Below, piece by piece: positions 36,708 through 46,242 of a DNA stretch of 64,000 nucleotides; the stretch's first letter is position 1, and every line of letters begins with the position of its first letter. This DNA comes from JAEUMW01 sp963734295. Lineage in GTDB: Bacteria > Pseudomonadota > Gammaproteobacteria > Burkholderiales > JAEUMW01. The notes under the pieces were generated by a model. It searched no databases. It saw only the letters and a list, made by a program, of their open reading frames with translations, and had not been told where the DNA came from. Both the position numbers and the translations under genes were made by a program. The stretch covers positions 124,001-188,000 of the forward strand of contig CAVTGS010000011.1 in the NCBI GenBank assembly GCA_963734295.1, in the 5' to 3' direction.

Positions 36708-36993
36708 CGGCTTCCTCGCGCTTCGGGCAGCCCGTGGGTCGCGCGACTGGCTCGATGGGACAGCGGTTGATCTCGAAAGGCGATCGCTGCAGGAAGCAGG
36801 TGAGCGCACTCGATCCGGCAGCGAAAGCCCAGAACAGAAGGAATCCGGCGGAGTAGATCGCAGTGCGGTCCCACCCGAGGGAATCGCCAAAGAAGCCGAT
36901 GTCCCGTGGATCCACCAGCGTGAAGAAGACCGCGGTCATGATGCCGCCCATGATGAAGGCGGGCCAGAACACCCAGATCATGCGACGCCCCAT
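36691..36993 (-). CDS. two-helix membrane protein of unknown function in the cco cluster
   Basis: A 100-residue protein with two predicted membrane helices (about 5-27 and 46-68) and a cytoplasmic or periplasmic tail with five cysteines, two of them in a terminal GCCN. The tail reads CPIEPVARP then GCPKREEADGCCN. I do not recognise the family. It sits between the DUF3149 gene and the cytochrome gene and overlaps the latter by 17 bases, which argues for co-expression with cbb3 oxidase biogenesis genes. The cysteine-rich tail could bind metal; this is a guess. Confidence 0.7.
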   Translation of the reverse strand: MGRRMIWVFWPAFIMGGIMTAVFFTLVDPRDIGFFGDSLGWDRTAIYSAGFLLFWAFAAGSSALTCFLQRSPFEINRCPIEPVARPTGCPKREEADGCCN

Positions 36994-37038
36994 GGTGTCA
37001 CCTCCTCTTTGCGACGGCGCCGAGCCGAATCCATTCGC

Positions 37039-37167
37039 TCACCGATTCTCTTCATCGATCTTCTTGCTGATGAAGCGGTAGAACCCGTAGCCGATGGCGA
37101 TTACCCCCACGATGGTGAGGAGGCTCGCCAAACCGACCGCGCTGCCAAACAATTCCTTCCAGGCCAT
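37039..37167 (-). CDS. DUF3149 mini-protein
   Basis: A 42-residue single-helix membrane protein, MAWKELFGSAVGLASLLTIV followed by a short basic/acidic tail (ISKKIDEENR). GGAGG lies seven bases ahead of the ATG. The MAWKELF opening and one helix match DUF3149, a family of tiny proteins frequent in betaproteobacterial respiratory loci. Located 33 bases after fixH on the same strand. Confidence 0.85.
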   Translation of the reverse strand: MAWKELFGSAVGLASLLTIVGVIAIGYGFYRFISKKIDEENR

Positions 37168-37200
37168 GTCACTGCCTCCGGCAGGGAATCTTGCTTCCGC

Positions 37201-37713
37201 TCACAGCGGTCGCGGCTCCAGCGTGATCTCCGCGTCCCGCGGTGCGAACATTTCGCCCATGAGGCGCCAGCTCTGCTGCGTATCCTCCAGGCTCAAGAGC
37301 CAGCGCCCGCTCCGCAACGCCGCCACGGCGCCATCGAACACGCCCGCGCTGCTCGCGACCAGCACCACGACCTGGTCGGCACCGGCCCGGGTAGGGTGAA
37401 GGATGCGCAACCGGATCGCGTCGGGCAAACTGTGCCCGGCCTCGCTGCGAAGGTACACCCGCAGGCGCTGATTGTCGTAGTTGAACAGCACGCTGGCGCT
37501 CAACTGGAGGTCCGCGGCCTGCTGCTCGCGACGGATCACCTGATTGATCGCGAGGCCCTGCTTGTAATAGTCCTCCGCCACCAGCCCGTCGTCGCTCTTG
37601 ATGGCAAGCCAGACCGTAATGGCCCCCGCGATGACGACCGTGAGGGGTCCGGCCGCGAGGAACCACGGCCACGGCTCCCGATACCAGGCGCGGGGGGCAG
37701 CAGTCTGTCTCAT
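37201..37713 (-). CDS. ccoH: FixH/CcoH-family cbb3 oxidase assembly protein
   Basis: A 170-residue protein with an N-terminal membrane helix (WPWFLAAGPLTVVIAGAITVWLA) and the FixH hallmark DDGLVAEDYYKQGLAINQ, followed by a periplasmic immunoglobulin-like domain. FixH/CcoH is needed for stable cbb3 oxidase assembly. Its ATG overlaps the ccoG stop in ATGA, so translation is coupled. Confidence 0.93.
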   Translation of the reverse strand: MRQTAAPRAWYREPWPWFLAAGPLTVVIAGAITVWLAIKSDDGLVAEDYYKQGLAINQVIRREQQAADLQLSASVLFNYDNQRLRVYLRSEAGHSLPDAIRLRILHPTRAGADQVVVLVASSAGVFDGAVAALRSGRWLLSLEDTQQSWRLMGEMFAPRDAEITLEPRPL

Positions 37714-39158
37714 GGTGCGCGCAGATAGAAGCTCGAGTTCGCGCTGGCGGCGAGCCGTTCGTCGTCGACTGCGCGGACCTCGAAATCGATGCGATGGGAC
37801 CCCGCTGTGACTGCGCCCGGTTCCACCTGGACGCTCACGGGAACGATGATCGACGACGCGCCGGCAACGCTCACGACCGGTGAGTCGGCGACGAGGCGCA
37901 CGCCCGGGAGGCCGCGCACGGACATCTCGAACCGGTGGGGCGTCTCGGACGTGTTCATGATCTGAAGCCGGTACACGTTCTCCATCCAGCCGTCGTTCGT
38001 CTCCCGCACCAAATTGGCACGGTCTTTCAGCACATTCAGCTTGACCGGAATCCGCATCGCGAGGGTGACCGACATGGCCGCGATCACGGTGGCGAGGATC
38101 GCGGTGTAGATCAGCACCCGCGGCCGCAGCACGTGCGACGTGATCTTGCGGAGCGGGGTCGCCTCCTCCGCGTACTTGCCCTGCATCGCGTTCTCGGTGG
38201 AGTAGCGGATCAGCCCGCGCGGGTACCCCATCTTGTCCATGACCTGGTCGCACGCGTCGATGCACGCCCCGCATGCGATGCACTCGTATTGCAGCCCGTT
38301 GCGGATGTCGATCCCGGTCGGACAGACCTGCACGCAGATCTCGCAGTCGACGCAGTCTCCGAGGTCCCTGGCGCGATAGTCGACGCCCTTCGGACGCGAC
38401 CCGCGCGGCTCGCCGCGGACGGGATCGTAGGTGATGATCAGCGTATCGGGGTCGAACATCACGCCCTGGAAGCGGGCATACGGGCACATGTACTTGCACA
38501 CCTGCTCGCGCATCCAGCCAGCGTTGCCATAGGTGGCAAAGCCGTAGAACAGCACCCAGAAGGTTTCCCACGGCCCGAGGTTGAAGCTCACGAATTCGCC
38601 GAGCAGCGTGCGGATCGGAGTGAAATAGCCGACGAACGTGATGCCGGTCCAGAGGCCCACCGCGATCCAGACCCCGTGCTTGGCTGCCTTGAGGCCGATC
38701 TTGCGAGCACTCCAGGGCTGCTGATCGAGCTTCATCCGCTTGCCGCGATCGCCCTCGATGCGGCGTTCGATCCACATGAAGAGCTCGGTATAGACCGTCT
38801 GCGGACAGGCGTAGCCGCACCACAGGCGCCCCGCTACGGCGGTGAACAGGAAGAGCGACAGCGCCGAGATGATGAGGATGCCGGTCAGGAAGATGAAGTC
38901 CTGCGGCCACAGGACGAGATCGAAGATGTAGAACCGGCGCGCCGCGAGATCGAACAGCACCGCCTGCCGCCCGTTCCAGAGAAGCCAGGGCATCCCGTAG
39001 AAGATCACCTGCGTGAAGATGACGAGCGCCCAGCGCCAGGTCGCGAACACCCCGTGAACCGCACGCGGATAGATGGTCTTGCGAACCTCGTAGAGGTCGA
39101 GCTCCGCCGCGTTCGGTTCGACGCTCGGCGCGGGCACGCGGGGCAGCGGGCTGCTCAC
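37710..39158 (-). CDS. ccoG: cytochrome c oxidase accessory protein CcoG
   Basis: A polyferredoxin-like inner-membrane protein of about 482 residues. Five or six membrane helices surround WCGYACPQTVY and CKYMCPYARFQGVMFD, two 4Fe-4S cluster motifs follow (CVDCEICVQVCPTGID, CIACGACIDACD), and the C terminus is an Ig-like periplasmic domain. CcoG handles copper (II to I reduction) for CcoN. The GTG at 39158 gives MSSPLPRVP, the usual N terminus; another GTG at 39206 is possible. It lies downstream of ccoP. Confidence 0.94.
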   Translation of the reverse strand: MSSPLPRVPAPSVEPNAAELDLYEVRKTIYPRAVHGVFATWRWALVIFTQVIFYGMPWLLWNGRQAVLFDLAARRFYIFDLVLWPQDFIFLTGILIISALSLFLFTAVAGRLWCGYACPQTVYTELFMWIERRIEGDRGKRMKLDQQPWSARKIGLKAAKHGVWIAVGLWTGITFVGYFTPIRTLLGEFVSFNLGPWETFWVLFYGFATYGNAGWMREQVCKYMCPYARFQGVMFDPDTLIITYDPVRGEPRGSRPKGVDYRARDLGDCVDCEICVQVCPTGIDIRNGLQYECIACGACIDACDQVMDKMGYPRGLIRYSTENAMQGKYAEEATPLRKITSHVLRPRVLIYTAILATVIAAMSVTLAMRIPVKLNVLKDRANLVRETNDGWMENVYRLQIMNTSETPHRFEMSVRGLPGVRLVADSPVVSVAGASSIIVPVSVQVEPGAVTAGSHRIDFEVRAVDDERLAASANSSFYLRAP

Positions 39159-39232
39159 GTTCGCGCCCCCGGCGGGCGGCAGACCCTGCCCGCACGCATC
39201 GCGCACCGGTGCTCGAGTCGGTTCATTTCTAC

Positions 39233-40144
39233 CTATTGCTTCTCGTGCGAGAGCGAATAGACATAGGCGGCGAGCAGGTGCACCTTGGCCTCACCGAGGA
39301 GATCCTTGAACGCCGGCATGACGTTGTTGCGGCCCTTGGTGATGGTCTCCGAGATCGTCGCGAGCGAGCCGCCGTACAGCCAGATGTTGTCGGTGAGGTT
39401 CGGCGCCCCGAGCGCCGGATTACCCTTGCCCTCGGGACCGTGGCACGCGGCGCAGACGGCGAACTTCTCCTTGCCCTGCGCGGCGAGCACCGGATCGAAC
39501 GGCTTCTGCCCGGAGATCTCGCGGACGAAGTTGGCGACCGCCTTCACCCCCTCCGCCCCGCCGACCGCATCGATCATCGGCGGCATGACCCCGTTACGAC
39601 CGTTCAGGATCGTGGTCTGGATCTGCTCGGGCGACCCGCCCCACAGCCAATCGCTGTCCGTGAGGTTGGGGAAGCCCTTGGCACCGCGCGCGTCGGACCC
39701 ATGGCACTGATAGCAATAGGTGAGATAGAGCCGCTGCCCCATCTCGCGCGCTTCTGCGTTCGCCGCCAGCGCCGGGATGTCCATCCTGGCGAACCTCTCG
39801 TAGATCGGATCGAATTCCTTCGCCGCCGCCTCCCGCTCCCTTTCGTATTGGCCGACCGAGGTCCAGCCGAGCAACCCTGGAAAGCTGCCGAGCCCGGGAT
39901 AGAGCAGGAGATAGACGAGAGCGAACACCACCGTGATGTAGAAGAGGTAACTCCACCACATCGGCAGCGGATTGTTCCATTCCTGCAGATCCTCGTCCCA
40001 GGCATGGCCCGTGGTGGTGAGCTGCTCGCCCGGTGCGCGCTTCTTGCTGCCGAGCAGCTTCAGGAAGACGGCACAGCCGATCACGCTCGCGAGCGTCGTG
40101 ATCGCGATGAAGGGGCTCCAGAATCCACTCGTGAACTCGCTCAT
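39233..40144 (-). CDS. ccoP: cbb3-type cytochrome c oxidase subunit CcoP
   Basis: A 303-residue di-haem subunit. Two N-terminal membrane helices (FIAITTLASVIGCAVFL, then YLFYITVVFALVYLLLYPGLG) with the conserved HAWDEDLQEWNNPLPMWW between them precede two class I cytochrome domains with haem sites CYQCH and CAACH. It passes electrons toward CcoO and CcoN. It begins six bases after ccoQ. Confidence 0.96.
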   Translation of the reverse strand: MSEFTSGFWSPFIAITTLASVIGCAVFLKLLGSKKRAPGEQLTTTGHAWDEDLQEWNNPLPMWWSYLFYITVVFALVYLLLYPGLGSFPGLLGWTSVGQYEREREAAAKEFDPIYERFARMDIPALAANAEAREMGQRLYLTYCYQCHGSDARGAKGFPNLTDSDWLWGGSPEQIQTTILNGRNGVMPPMIDAVGGAEGVKAVANFVREISGQKPFDPVLAAQGKEKFAVCAACHGPEGKGNPALGAPNLTDNIWLYGGSLATISETITKGRNNVMPAFKDLLGEAKVHLLAAYVYSLSHEKQ

Positions 40145-40149
40145 TGCTT

Positions 40150-40341
40150 CTATGCTCCGTGTTCTTTTGACGAGACCTTTCGCGGCTCGACGGGAACCAT
40201 GGCTTCGTCTTCCTCGAAAGGCAGCTGGGCGGCCTCGTCGAAGGCGCGCTTGCGCTGCTTGCTGAAAGCCCAGAAGACGATCCCGAGAAAGATCAGGAAC
40301 AGGATCACCGTCATGGCGGACCGCACGTCGTTGATTTCCAT
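40150..40341 (-). CDS. ccoQ: cbb3-type cytochrome oxidase subunit CcoQ/FixQ
   Basis: A 63-residue single-helix subunit: short N terminus, helix AMTVILFLIFLGIVFWAF, then basic SKQRKRAFDEAAQLPFEEDE as in CcoQ. It stabilises the CcoP-CcoNO contact. Only three bases separate it from ccoO. Confidence 0.93.
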   Translation of the reverse strand: MEINDVRSAMTVILFLIFLGIVFWAFSKQRKRAFDEAAQLPFEEDEAMVPVEPRKVSSKEHGA

Positions 40342-40344
40342 CGC

Positions 40345-40965
40345 CTACCTCGCGGACTTGAGCGACGTGCCCAGCACCTGGAGATAGGCGATGAGGGCAT
40401 CGAGCTCGGTCTTGCCGGCGACGGCGGCAGCGGAGCCCGCGATGTCCTCGTCGGTGTAGGGAACGCCGAGGGTACGCAGCGCTTTCAGCTTGAGCGGCAT
40501 TACCGTGCCGTCGAGCGCCGCCTGCTGCAGCCAGGGATAGGCCGGCATGTTGGATTCGGGCACCACGTCGCGGGGCTGGTTGAAATGGACCCGGTGCCAC
40601 TCGTCCGAGTAACGCCCGCCGACCCGCGCGAGGTCGGGACCGGTGCGCTTGCTGCCCCACTGGAACGGCCGATCGTAGACCGATTCGCCGGCCACCGAGA
40701 AATGACCATAGCGCTCGGTCTCGGCGCGGAAGGGACGGATCATCTGGGAATGGCAGGTATAGCAACCTTCCCGGACGTAGACGTCGCGCCCCGCGAGCTG
40801 CAGCGCGGTGTACGGCTTCAAGCCCGCCACCGGCTCGATCTGGGACTTCTGGAAAAAGAGCGGCACGATCTCGACCAGACCGCCCACCGCCACGGTGATG
40901 ACGGTAAGGACGATCATGAGGCCGATGTTGCGTTCGATCTTCTCGTGAAACCGGATGAGAGCCAT
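40345..40965 (-). CDS. ccoO: cbb3-type cytochrome c oxidase subunit CcoO
   Basis: A 206-residue mono-haem subunit: N-terminal helix (IGLMIVLTVITVAVGGLVEIVP), haem site CYTCHSQMIRPFRAE and RTGPDLARVGGRYSDEWH, a typical CcoO sequence. The ATG at 40965 has GAGGAG upstream. 16 bases from the ccoN stop. Confidence 0.96.
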   Translation of the reverse strand: MALIRFHEKIERNIGLMIVLTVITVAVGGLVEIVPLFFQKSQIEPVAGLKPYTALQLAGRDVYVREGCYTCHSQMIRPFRAETERYGHFSVAGESVYDRPFQWGSKRTGPDLARVGGRYSDEWHRVHFNQPRDVVPESNMPAYPWLQQAALDGTVMPLKLKALRTLGVPYTDEDIAGSAAAVAGKTELDALIAYLQVLGTSLKSAR

Positions 40966-40981
40966 GTGCGTCGCTCCTCGA

Positions 40982-42419
40982 TCAGGCGTGGGCGCCGGCA
41001 GCGCGCGGGATCGGCGCATCCACCGCCTTGTGACCGGCCACCGTCTTCATGACGTTGTAGGCCATGATCAGCATGCCGGCGAAGAACAGCGCGCCGCCCA
41101 GAAGGCGGATGCCGTAGAACGGATACATCGCCTTCACCGCTTCGACGAAGCTGTAGGTGAGGGTCCCGTCCGGGTTGACCGCGCGCCACATGAGGCCCTG
41201 CGTCACGCCGGCGATCCACATCGCGGCGATGTAGAGCACGACGCCGATGGTGGCGACCCAGAAGTGCAGCGTGATCAGCTTGATGCTGTACATCTCGGCG
41301 CGCCCGAACAGGCGCGGAATCAGGTAGTAGATGCTGCCGATCGAGATCATCGCCACCCAGCCCAGCGCGCCCGAGTGCACATGGCCGATGGTCCACTCGG
41401 TGTAGTGCGAGAGCGCGTTCACCGTCTTCACCGACATCATCGGTCCTTCGAACGTCGACATGCCGTAGAACGACAGCGACACGATCAGGAACTTGAGGAT
41501 CGGGTCGGTGCGCAGCTTGTACCACGCACCCGAGAGCGTCATGATGCCGTTGATCATGCCGCCCCAGGAGGGCGCGAGCAGGATGAGCGAGAAGACCATG
41601 CCTATCGACTGCGTCCAGTCGGGCAGCGCGGTGTAGTGCAGGTGGTGCGGGCCGGCCCACATGTAGGTGAAGATGAGCGCCCAGAAATGCACCACCGAAA
41701 GCCGGTAGGAGTAGACGGGGCGGCCGGCCTGCTTCGGGACGAAGTAGTACATCATGCCGAGGAAGCCCGCCGTCAGGAAGAAACCGACCGCGTTGTGGCC
41801 GTACCACCACTGGACCATCGCGTCCTGGGAGCCGGCGTAAGCCGAGTAGGACTTCCAGCCAGTGAACGAGACTGGCAGCTCCGCGCTGTTCACGATGTGC
41901 AGCAGCGCGATCGTCAGGATGAAACCGCCGAAGAACCAGTTGGCGACGTAGATGTGCGGCGTCTTGCGCTTCATGATGGTGCCGAAGAACACGATCGCGT
42001 AGGACACCCACACCACGGCGATGAAGACATCGATCGGCCACTCGAGCTCGGCGTACTCCTTCGACGTCGTGATCCCGAGCGGCAGCGTGATGGCCGCCAG
42101 CACGATGATCGCCGTCCAGCCCCAGAACGTGAAGGCGGCGAGCCCGTCGCTGAAGAGGCGCGTGTGACAGGTGCGCTGCACGACGTAGTAGGAGGTCGCG
42201 AACAGGGCCGACCCGCCGAACGCGAAGATCACGGCGTTCGTATGCAGGGGCCGCAAGCGCCCGTAGGAGAGCCACGGATATGCCGTAGGTGAGGTCGGGC
42301 CAGATGAGCTGAGCGGCGATGATCACGCCGACCAGCATGCCGACGATCCCCCACACGACGGTCATGATGGCGAATTGCCGGACCACAGTGTAGTTGTAGG
42401 TAGTCGCCTGCGAACTCAT
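40982..42419 (-). pseudogene. ccoN: cbb3-type cytochrome c oxidase catalytic subunit CcoN, frameshifted
   Basis: Two frames join into a haem-copper oxidase subunit I of about 478 residues. The N-terminal frame starts MSSQATTYNYTVVRQFAIMT; after one extra base near 42280 (GGCATA then CCGTGG) the second frame carries RPLHTNAVIFAFGGSALFATSYYVVQRT, YGHNAVGFFLTAGFLGMMYY, WAGPHHLHYTALPDW and GHVHSGALGW, with the low-spin and active-site histidines. It is the oxygen-reducing subunit of a high-affinity terminal oxidase. A perfect FNR box lies 107 bases upstream, inside the end of ccoS. Given its importance, a sequencing error is the likeliest cause of the break. Confidence 0.95.
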
Positions 42420-42519
42420 GTTCTACGTCTCCTTAACGTTCTGAAAAATCCTTGTTTTCATGGCGCAAATAACCCGAACGGACGCGCTCGGGAGCGCATG
42501 CTACGGCAAGGTCGTGGGG

Positions 42520-42714
42520 CTATTTTTGATCCAGATCAAGATCTCCGGTCGGGCGGCCGGCCGTGGCGGCCGGCGAATCGTCGTCCATCAGGATGCGGTA
42601 GGCGGGTCCCTCGAGGTCGTCGAACTGCCCGCTTCTCAGCGCATACCAGAACACCACCGCGATCGCGAAGACGAGCGTCACGGAGAGCGGGATGAGCAGG
42701 TAGAGGATCTCCAT
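42520..42714 (-). CDS. ccoS: cbb3-type cytochrome oxidase assembly protein CcoS
   Basis: A 64-residue single-helix protein: MEILYLLIPLSVTLVFAIAVVFWYALRSG, then the conserved GQFDDLEGPAYRILMDDD. CcoS is needed for cofactor insertion into CcoN. It begins five bases after the ccoI stop. Its last codons (DLDLDQ) contain the FNR box used by the downstream ccoN promoter. Confidence 0.94.
   Translation of the reverse strand: MEILYLLIPLSVTLVFAIAVVFWYALRSGQFDDLEGPAYRILMDDDSPAATAGRPTGDLDLDQK
42526..42539. promoter_or_regulatory. FNR/Anr box upstream of ccoN, inside the ccoS 3' end
   Basis: TTGATCCAGATCAA is a perfect TTGAT-N4-ATCAA palindrome, centred about 113 bases before the ccoN ATG and within the last codons of ccoS. 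It fits oxygen-limited activation of ccoNOQP-ccoGH by the FNR-type protein encoded at 35616. Confidence 0.85.
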
Positions 42715-42719
42715 TCCCG

Positions 42720-45275
42720 CTACGAGGTCCTTGGGGCGAGGTCGCCGGATTCCACCAGCGCTCGTGCATCCGCGCGACCGGGGTCCCGATCGCGTCCCGC
42801 GAGCCGCAAGGCATTCATCACCACGAGGAGCGAGCTCGCCGACATGCCGAGACCCGCCATCCACGGCGTCACGTAGCCGGCGATCGCGAGCGGCAAAGCA
42901 ATCACGTTGTAGGCGGCTGCCCAGATCAGATTCTCGCGGATGATTCTGAGCGTCCTGCCGGCAGTATCGAAGGCCACGGCGAGATGCTCGAGGCGATCCG
43001 AAATCAGGATCATGTCGCTCGTACCCTGGGCGATCGGCGTGCCGCCACCCATGGCAATGGAGACCGCGGCCCCGGCCAGCACCGGCGCGTCGTTCACGCC
43101 GTCGCCCACCATCGCGACGACCGCACCGCGCGCCTGCAGCGCTTTCACGTAGTCGAGCTTCTGCGCCGGCGTCGCCTCCGCCATCACCTCGCCGATGCCC
43201 ACGCTCGCCGCGACCTGCCGGGCGGCCGACGCGCGGTCGCCCGACAGGAGCGCCACGGCGCGACCGGACCGGACCAGCGCTTCCACGAGCGCCCGGGCAC
43301 CCGGCCGCACCGTGTCGTGCAACTGAAACAAGGCGAGCCATCCCTGGCGGTCGCCCAAACCGACCAGGGTCGACCCGCTCGCCGGCGACGATGCCGCCGG
43401 CAGCGCACCCGCCAGTTCTGCCACGAAGGCGGGTGTACCGAGCCGCAGCGTCCTGCCGTCCACCGTGCCCTCCACCCCCGCGCCGGGCAGATTCCGGACG
43501 TCGCTTGCCCAGGCGTCCGTCACGGCTGCGCGCTCGGCACCGCGACTCAACGCGGCGGCGATCGGATGCTCCGAGCCGCGCTCGAGCGCAGCCGCCAGGC
43601 GCAGGACATCGCCCCGGGTCAGCGCGCTGAAGGTCTCGACGCCGGCGAGCTCGAGCCGGCCGCAGGTCAGGGTTCCGGTCTTGTCGAAGATCACGTGCGT
43701 GGCGCGCGCGAGGGTTTCGAGCGCATGGCCGCGCGTCACCACCACGCCGAGACGCGTCAGCGCTCCGGTGGCCGCCGTCAGGGCCGCCGGCGTCGCGAGC
43801 GAGAGCGCACAGGGGCAGCTCACGACCAGCACCGACACTGTCACCCACAGCGCGCGCGCCGGATCGATCAGCGCCCACGCCACCGCAGTGCCAGCAGCCA
43901 CGATGAGGAGCGCGGCGACGAATCCCTGCGCCACCCGGTCCGCGAGCCGAGCCAGGGCCGGCTTGTCGCTCGCCGCCCGATCGAGCAGGCGCAGGATGCC
44001 CGCTACCACCGTATCCTGCCCCACCCGCTCCACCCGCATGACGACCGGGCTCGTCACGTTCACGGCGCCGCCCGTGAGCCGGTCACCCGCGCGCCGCAAA
44101 AGCGGCCGGCTCTCGCCCGTGAGGAGCGAATCGTCCACTTCGGTCGTGCCCTCGGCGATCTGCCCGTCCGCCGGGATCGATTCGCCCGGTTTCACGAGCA
44201 CGCAATCGCCGGGGTCGAGCATCGATACCGCAACGCGCTCGGTGGCACGGGTGTGGGGGAAATCGGTGAGCCGCTCGGCGCATGCGGGGATCAGCTTCAG
44301 GAGCTCTTCGGCCGCGCGCTGCGCCTTCGCGCGGGCGTTCATCTCGAGAAACCGCCCGCAGAGCAGCAGGAAGACGAACATCGTGATCGAGTCGAAATAG
44401 ACCTCGCCGCTGCCGCCTACGGTCGCCACGACGCTCGCGACGAACGCAACCGCAACGCCGAGGGCGACCGGCACGTCCATGCCGACGCGGCGACGCGCGA
44501 GATCGCGCCAAGCCGCCGCGAAGAACGGCGCCGCCGAATAGAAGACGACCGGCGTGGTGAGGATCAGGCTCGCCCAGCTCATCAGGCTTGCGATGTCCGC
44601 GGTCATGTCGCCGTCCGCGACGTAAACCGGGTAGGCGTACATCATCACCTGCATCATGCCGAAGCCGGCGACGAAGAGACGCCAGAGTGCGGTCTTGCGC
44701 TCGCGCAGCGCGACTTCGTCGAAGCGCGCCGTGTCGAACGGGTGAGCGGCATAGCCGATGTCGGCGACGGCCTTCAGTATGTCGGAGAGCGCGAGGCGAC
44801 GGTCGTCCCAGCGCACGTAGGCACGCCGGGTCGTATAGTTGATCGATACCGAGGCGACACCGGGAAGCTGACCGAGGTGCTGCTCGTTCAACCAGACACA
44901 TGCGGCGCAGGTGATACCTTCGAGGATGAGGGCAGCTTCCCGCACGTGCGGGCCGGTGTCGCGCACGAAGCTGCGCTGGACCGCCGGGTCGTCGTAAAGC
45001 CGGAGCTTTTCGAGCAAGGCGGGAACCGCTTCCTCGCCCCGGCGTGGCAGCGCGCTGCGATGGCGGTAATAGCCGGCGAGCCCGTGCGCCACGATCGCCT
45101 CGGCCACCGCTGCGCAGCCGCGACAGCACATACGCCTCGAAACACCGTCGATGAGCGCCTCGTACGCCGAGCCGGGCGGCACCGGCAGCCCGCAGTGGTA
45201 GCAGCCGCTGCCGTCCCGAGCCGAAGCCGCGAGGTCACCCATGGATTTAACGGTAGTCGCTGCTGCCATCTCCAT
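42720..45275 (-). CDS. ccoI: cbb3 oxidase-linked copper-exporting P1B ATPase CcoI
   Basis: An 851-residue heavy-metal P-type ATPase. The N terminus has a CYHCGLPVP zinc-ribbon-like pair and MCCRGC, then a heavy-metal domain with CAAC; eight membrane helices; LTGES actuator loop; CPC in SCPCALSLATP; phosphorylation motif DKTGTLTCG; MVGDGVNDAPVL hinge. CcoI/FixI moves copper for insertion into CcoN. The ATG at 45275 is taken; internal ATGs exist within 15 codons. First gene of the minus-strand cco group. Confidence 0.95.
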   Translation of the reverse strand: MEMAAATTVKSMGDLAASARDGSGCYHCGLPVPPGSAYEALIDGVSRRMCCRGCAAVAEAIVAHGLAGYYRHRSALPRRGEEAVPALLEKLRLYDDPAVQRSFVRDTGPHVREAALILEGITCAACVWLNEQHLGQLPGVASVSINYTTRRAYVRWDDRRLALSDILKAVADIGYAAHPFDTARFDEVALRERKTALWRLFVAGFGMMQVMMYAYPVYVADGDMTADIASLMSWASLILTTPVVFYSAAPFFAAAWRDLARRRVGMDVPVALGVAVAFVASVVATVGGSGEVYFDSITMFVFLLLCGRFLEMNARAKAQRAAEELLKLIPACAERLTDFPHTRATERVAVSMLDPGDCVLVKPGESIPADGQIAEGTTEVDDSLLTGESRPLLRRAGDRLTGGAVNVTSPVVMRVERVGQDTVVAGILRLLDRAASDKPALARLADRVAQGFVAALLIVAAGTAVAWALIDPARALWVTVSVLVVSCPCALSLATPAALTAATGALTRLGVVVTRGHALETLARATHVIFDKTGTLTCGRLELAGVETFSALTRGDVLRLAAALERGSEHPIAAALSRGAERAAVTDAWASDVRNLPGAGVEGTVDGRTLRLGTPAFVAELAGALPAASSPASGSTLVGLGDRQGWLALFQLHDTVRPGARALVEALVRSGRAVALLSGDRASAARQVAASVGIGEVMAEATPAQKLDYVKALQARGAVVAMVGDGVNDAPVLAGAAVSIAMGGGTPIAQGTSDMILISDRLEHLAVAFDTAGRTLRIIRENLIWAAAYNVIALPLAIAGYVTPWMAGLGMSASSLLVVMNALRLAGRDRDPGRADARALVESGDLAPRTS

Positions 45276-45330
45276 CGCTGCATGCTAACGCAAAGACGCG
45301 CACCGATTCGACCCTTTCCTCGTATCGACG

Positions 45331-45358
45331 AAACAGAAAAGGCAGCCTCGCGCTGCCC
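45331..45358 (-). terminator. intrinsic terminator downstream of ompW
   Basis: Read on the minus strand, GGCAGC-GCGAG-GCTGCC is followed at once by TTTTCTGTTT. This is a classical intrinsic terminator 60 bases after the ompW stop and before ccoI. Confidence 0.8.
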
Positions 45359-45416
45359 TTTCCTGCTCTGCCGGCGCGGCGGCCGGCGCATTATTGAAGA
45401 TCGCGAGTCGGATGGA

Positions 45417-46086
45417 TCAGAAGCGATAACCGACGCCGACGCCGTACACCATCGGATTGATGTCGAGCTTGCTGTTCACGAGGGGTGGCTCCGAGGTTGC
45501 TGCTCGTCACTTCCGTGTCCATCCAGATGTACTTGAAGTCGGCGTTCAGGTACCAGTTCTTGGTCAGCTTGTAGTCGGCACCGATCTGCAGGGCCGGACC
45601 CCAGCTCGTCCTCGTGATGTTTAGAGGCAGGCTGCCAGGAAACAAGCGGCACGGCGAGGTCGGCACTCGCAAACCACGTGAAGTTGATGCCCGCACCGAC
45701 GTAAGGCTTGAAGGGATTGCCTTCCCAGTCGAAGTGGTATTGCACCAGCAGCGTCGGCGGCAGGACTCGCACGCTCCCGACTCCTCCGGTGTAGAGCCCC
45801 GGCACGTTGACCGCTACGTTATGGCTTGCATAGGCCAAGATCAACTCGAGCGCGATGTTCTTGGTGAAGAAATAGCTGATGTCGAGTTCCGGCGTCCAGC
45901 GGTTCTCGCACGCTGATCGCGTTCTCCGGGATGCCGGCCGCCCCGCCCGCGGAGGAGCTGGAATCCGGATCGATGTTGATGGCGCGCAAGCGGATCAGCC
46001 AGGGCTCACGTTCTCGTCGGCGGCGTGGCCCCAGAGGCGGACGCCAGACCGGCGGCGATGAGGCTCGCGATTAGGGTTTTCTTCAT
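45417..46086 (-). pseudogene. ompW: OmpW-family outer-membrane protein, multiply frameshifted
   Basis: Pieces in several frames assemble into one OmpW: signal MKKTLIASLIAAGLASAS, then PWLIRLRAINIDPDSSS, ELDISYFFTKNIALELILAYASHNV, VLPPTLLVQYHFD, FKPYVGAGINFTWF, LQIGADYKLTKNWYLNADFKYIWMD, LDINPMVYGVGVGYRF with the C-terminal aromatic residue before the stop at 45417-45419. OmpW is an eight-stranded barrel for small hydrophobic molecules. Frame changes lie near 46005-46030, 45906, 45640 and 45482. An FNR-like box lies upstream, consistent with FNR control of ompW known in E. coli. Confidence 0.88.
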
Positions 46087-46242
46087 GTAATTTCTCCCAT
46101 CCTGATCGTTGAAGTTGAGCTGCTGCCGTTCCTGGTCGAACGGGCGGTTCAAGCCACTTTACGGGCGATCCACGTTGCGGAAACAAGACATGTCATGGAT
46201 GCTGGTGCGCAAAATACTACGTTGCCGGCTCGCAGGCCAATC

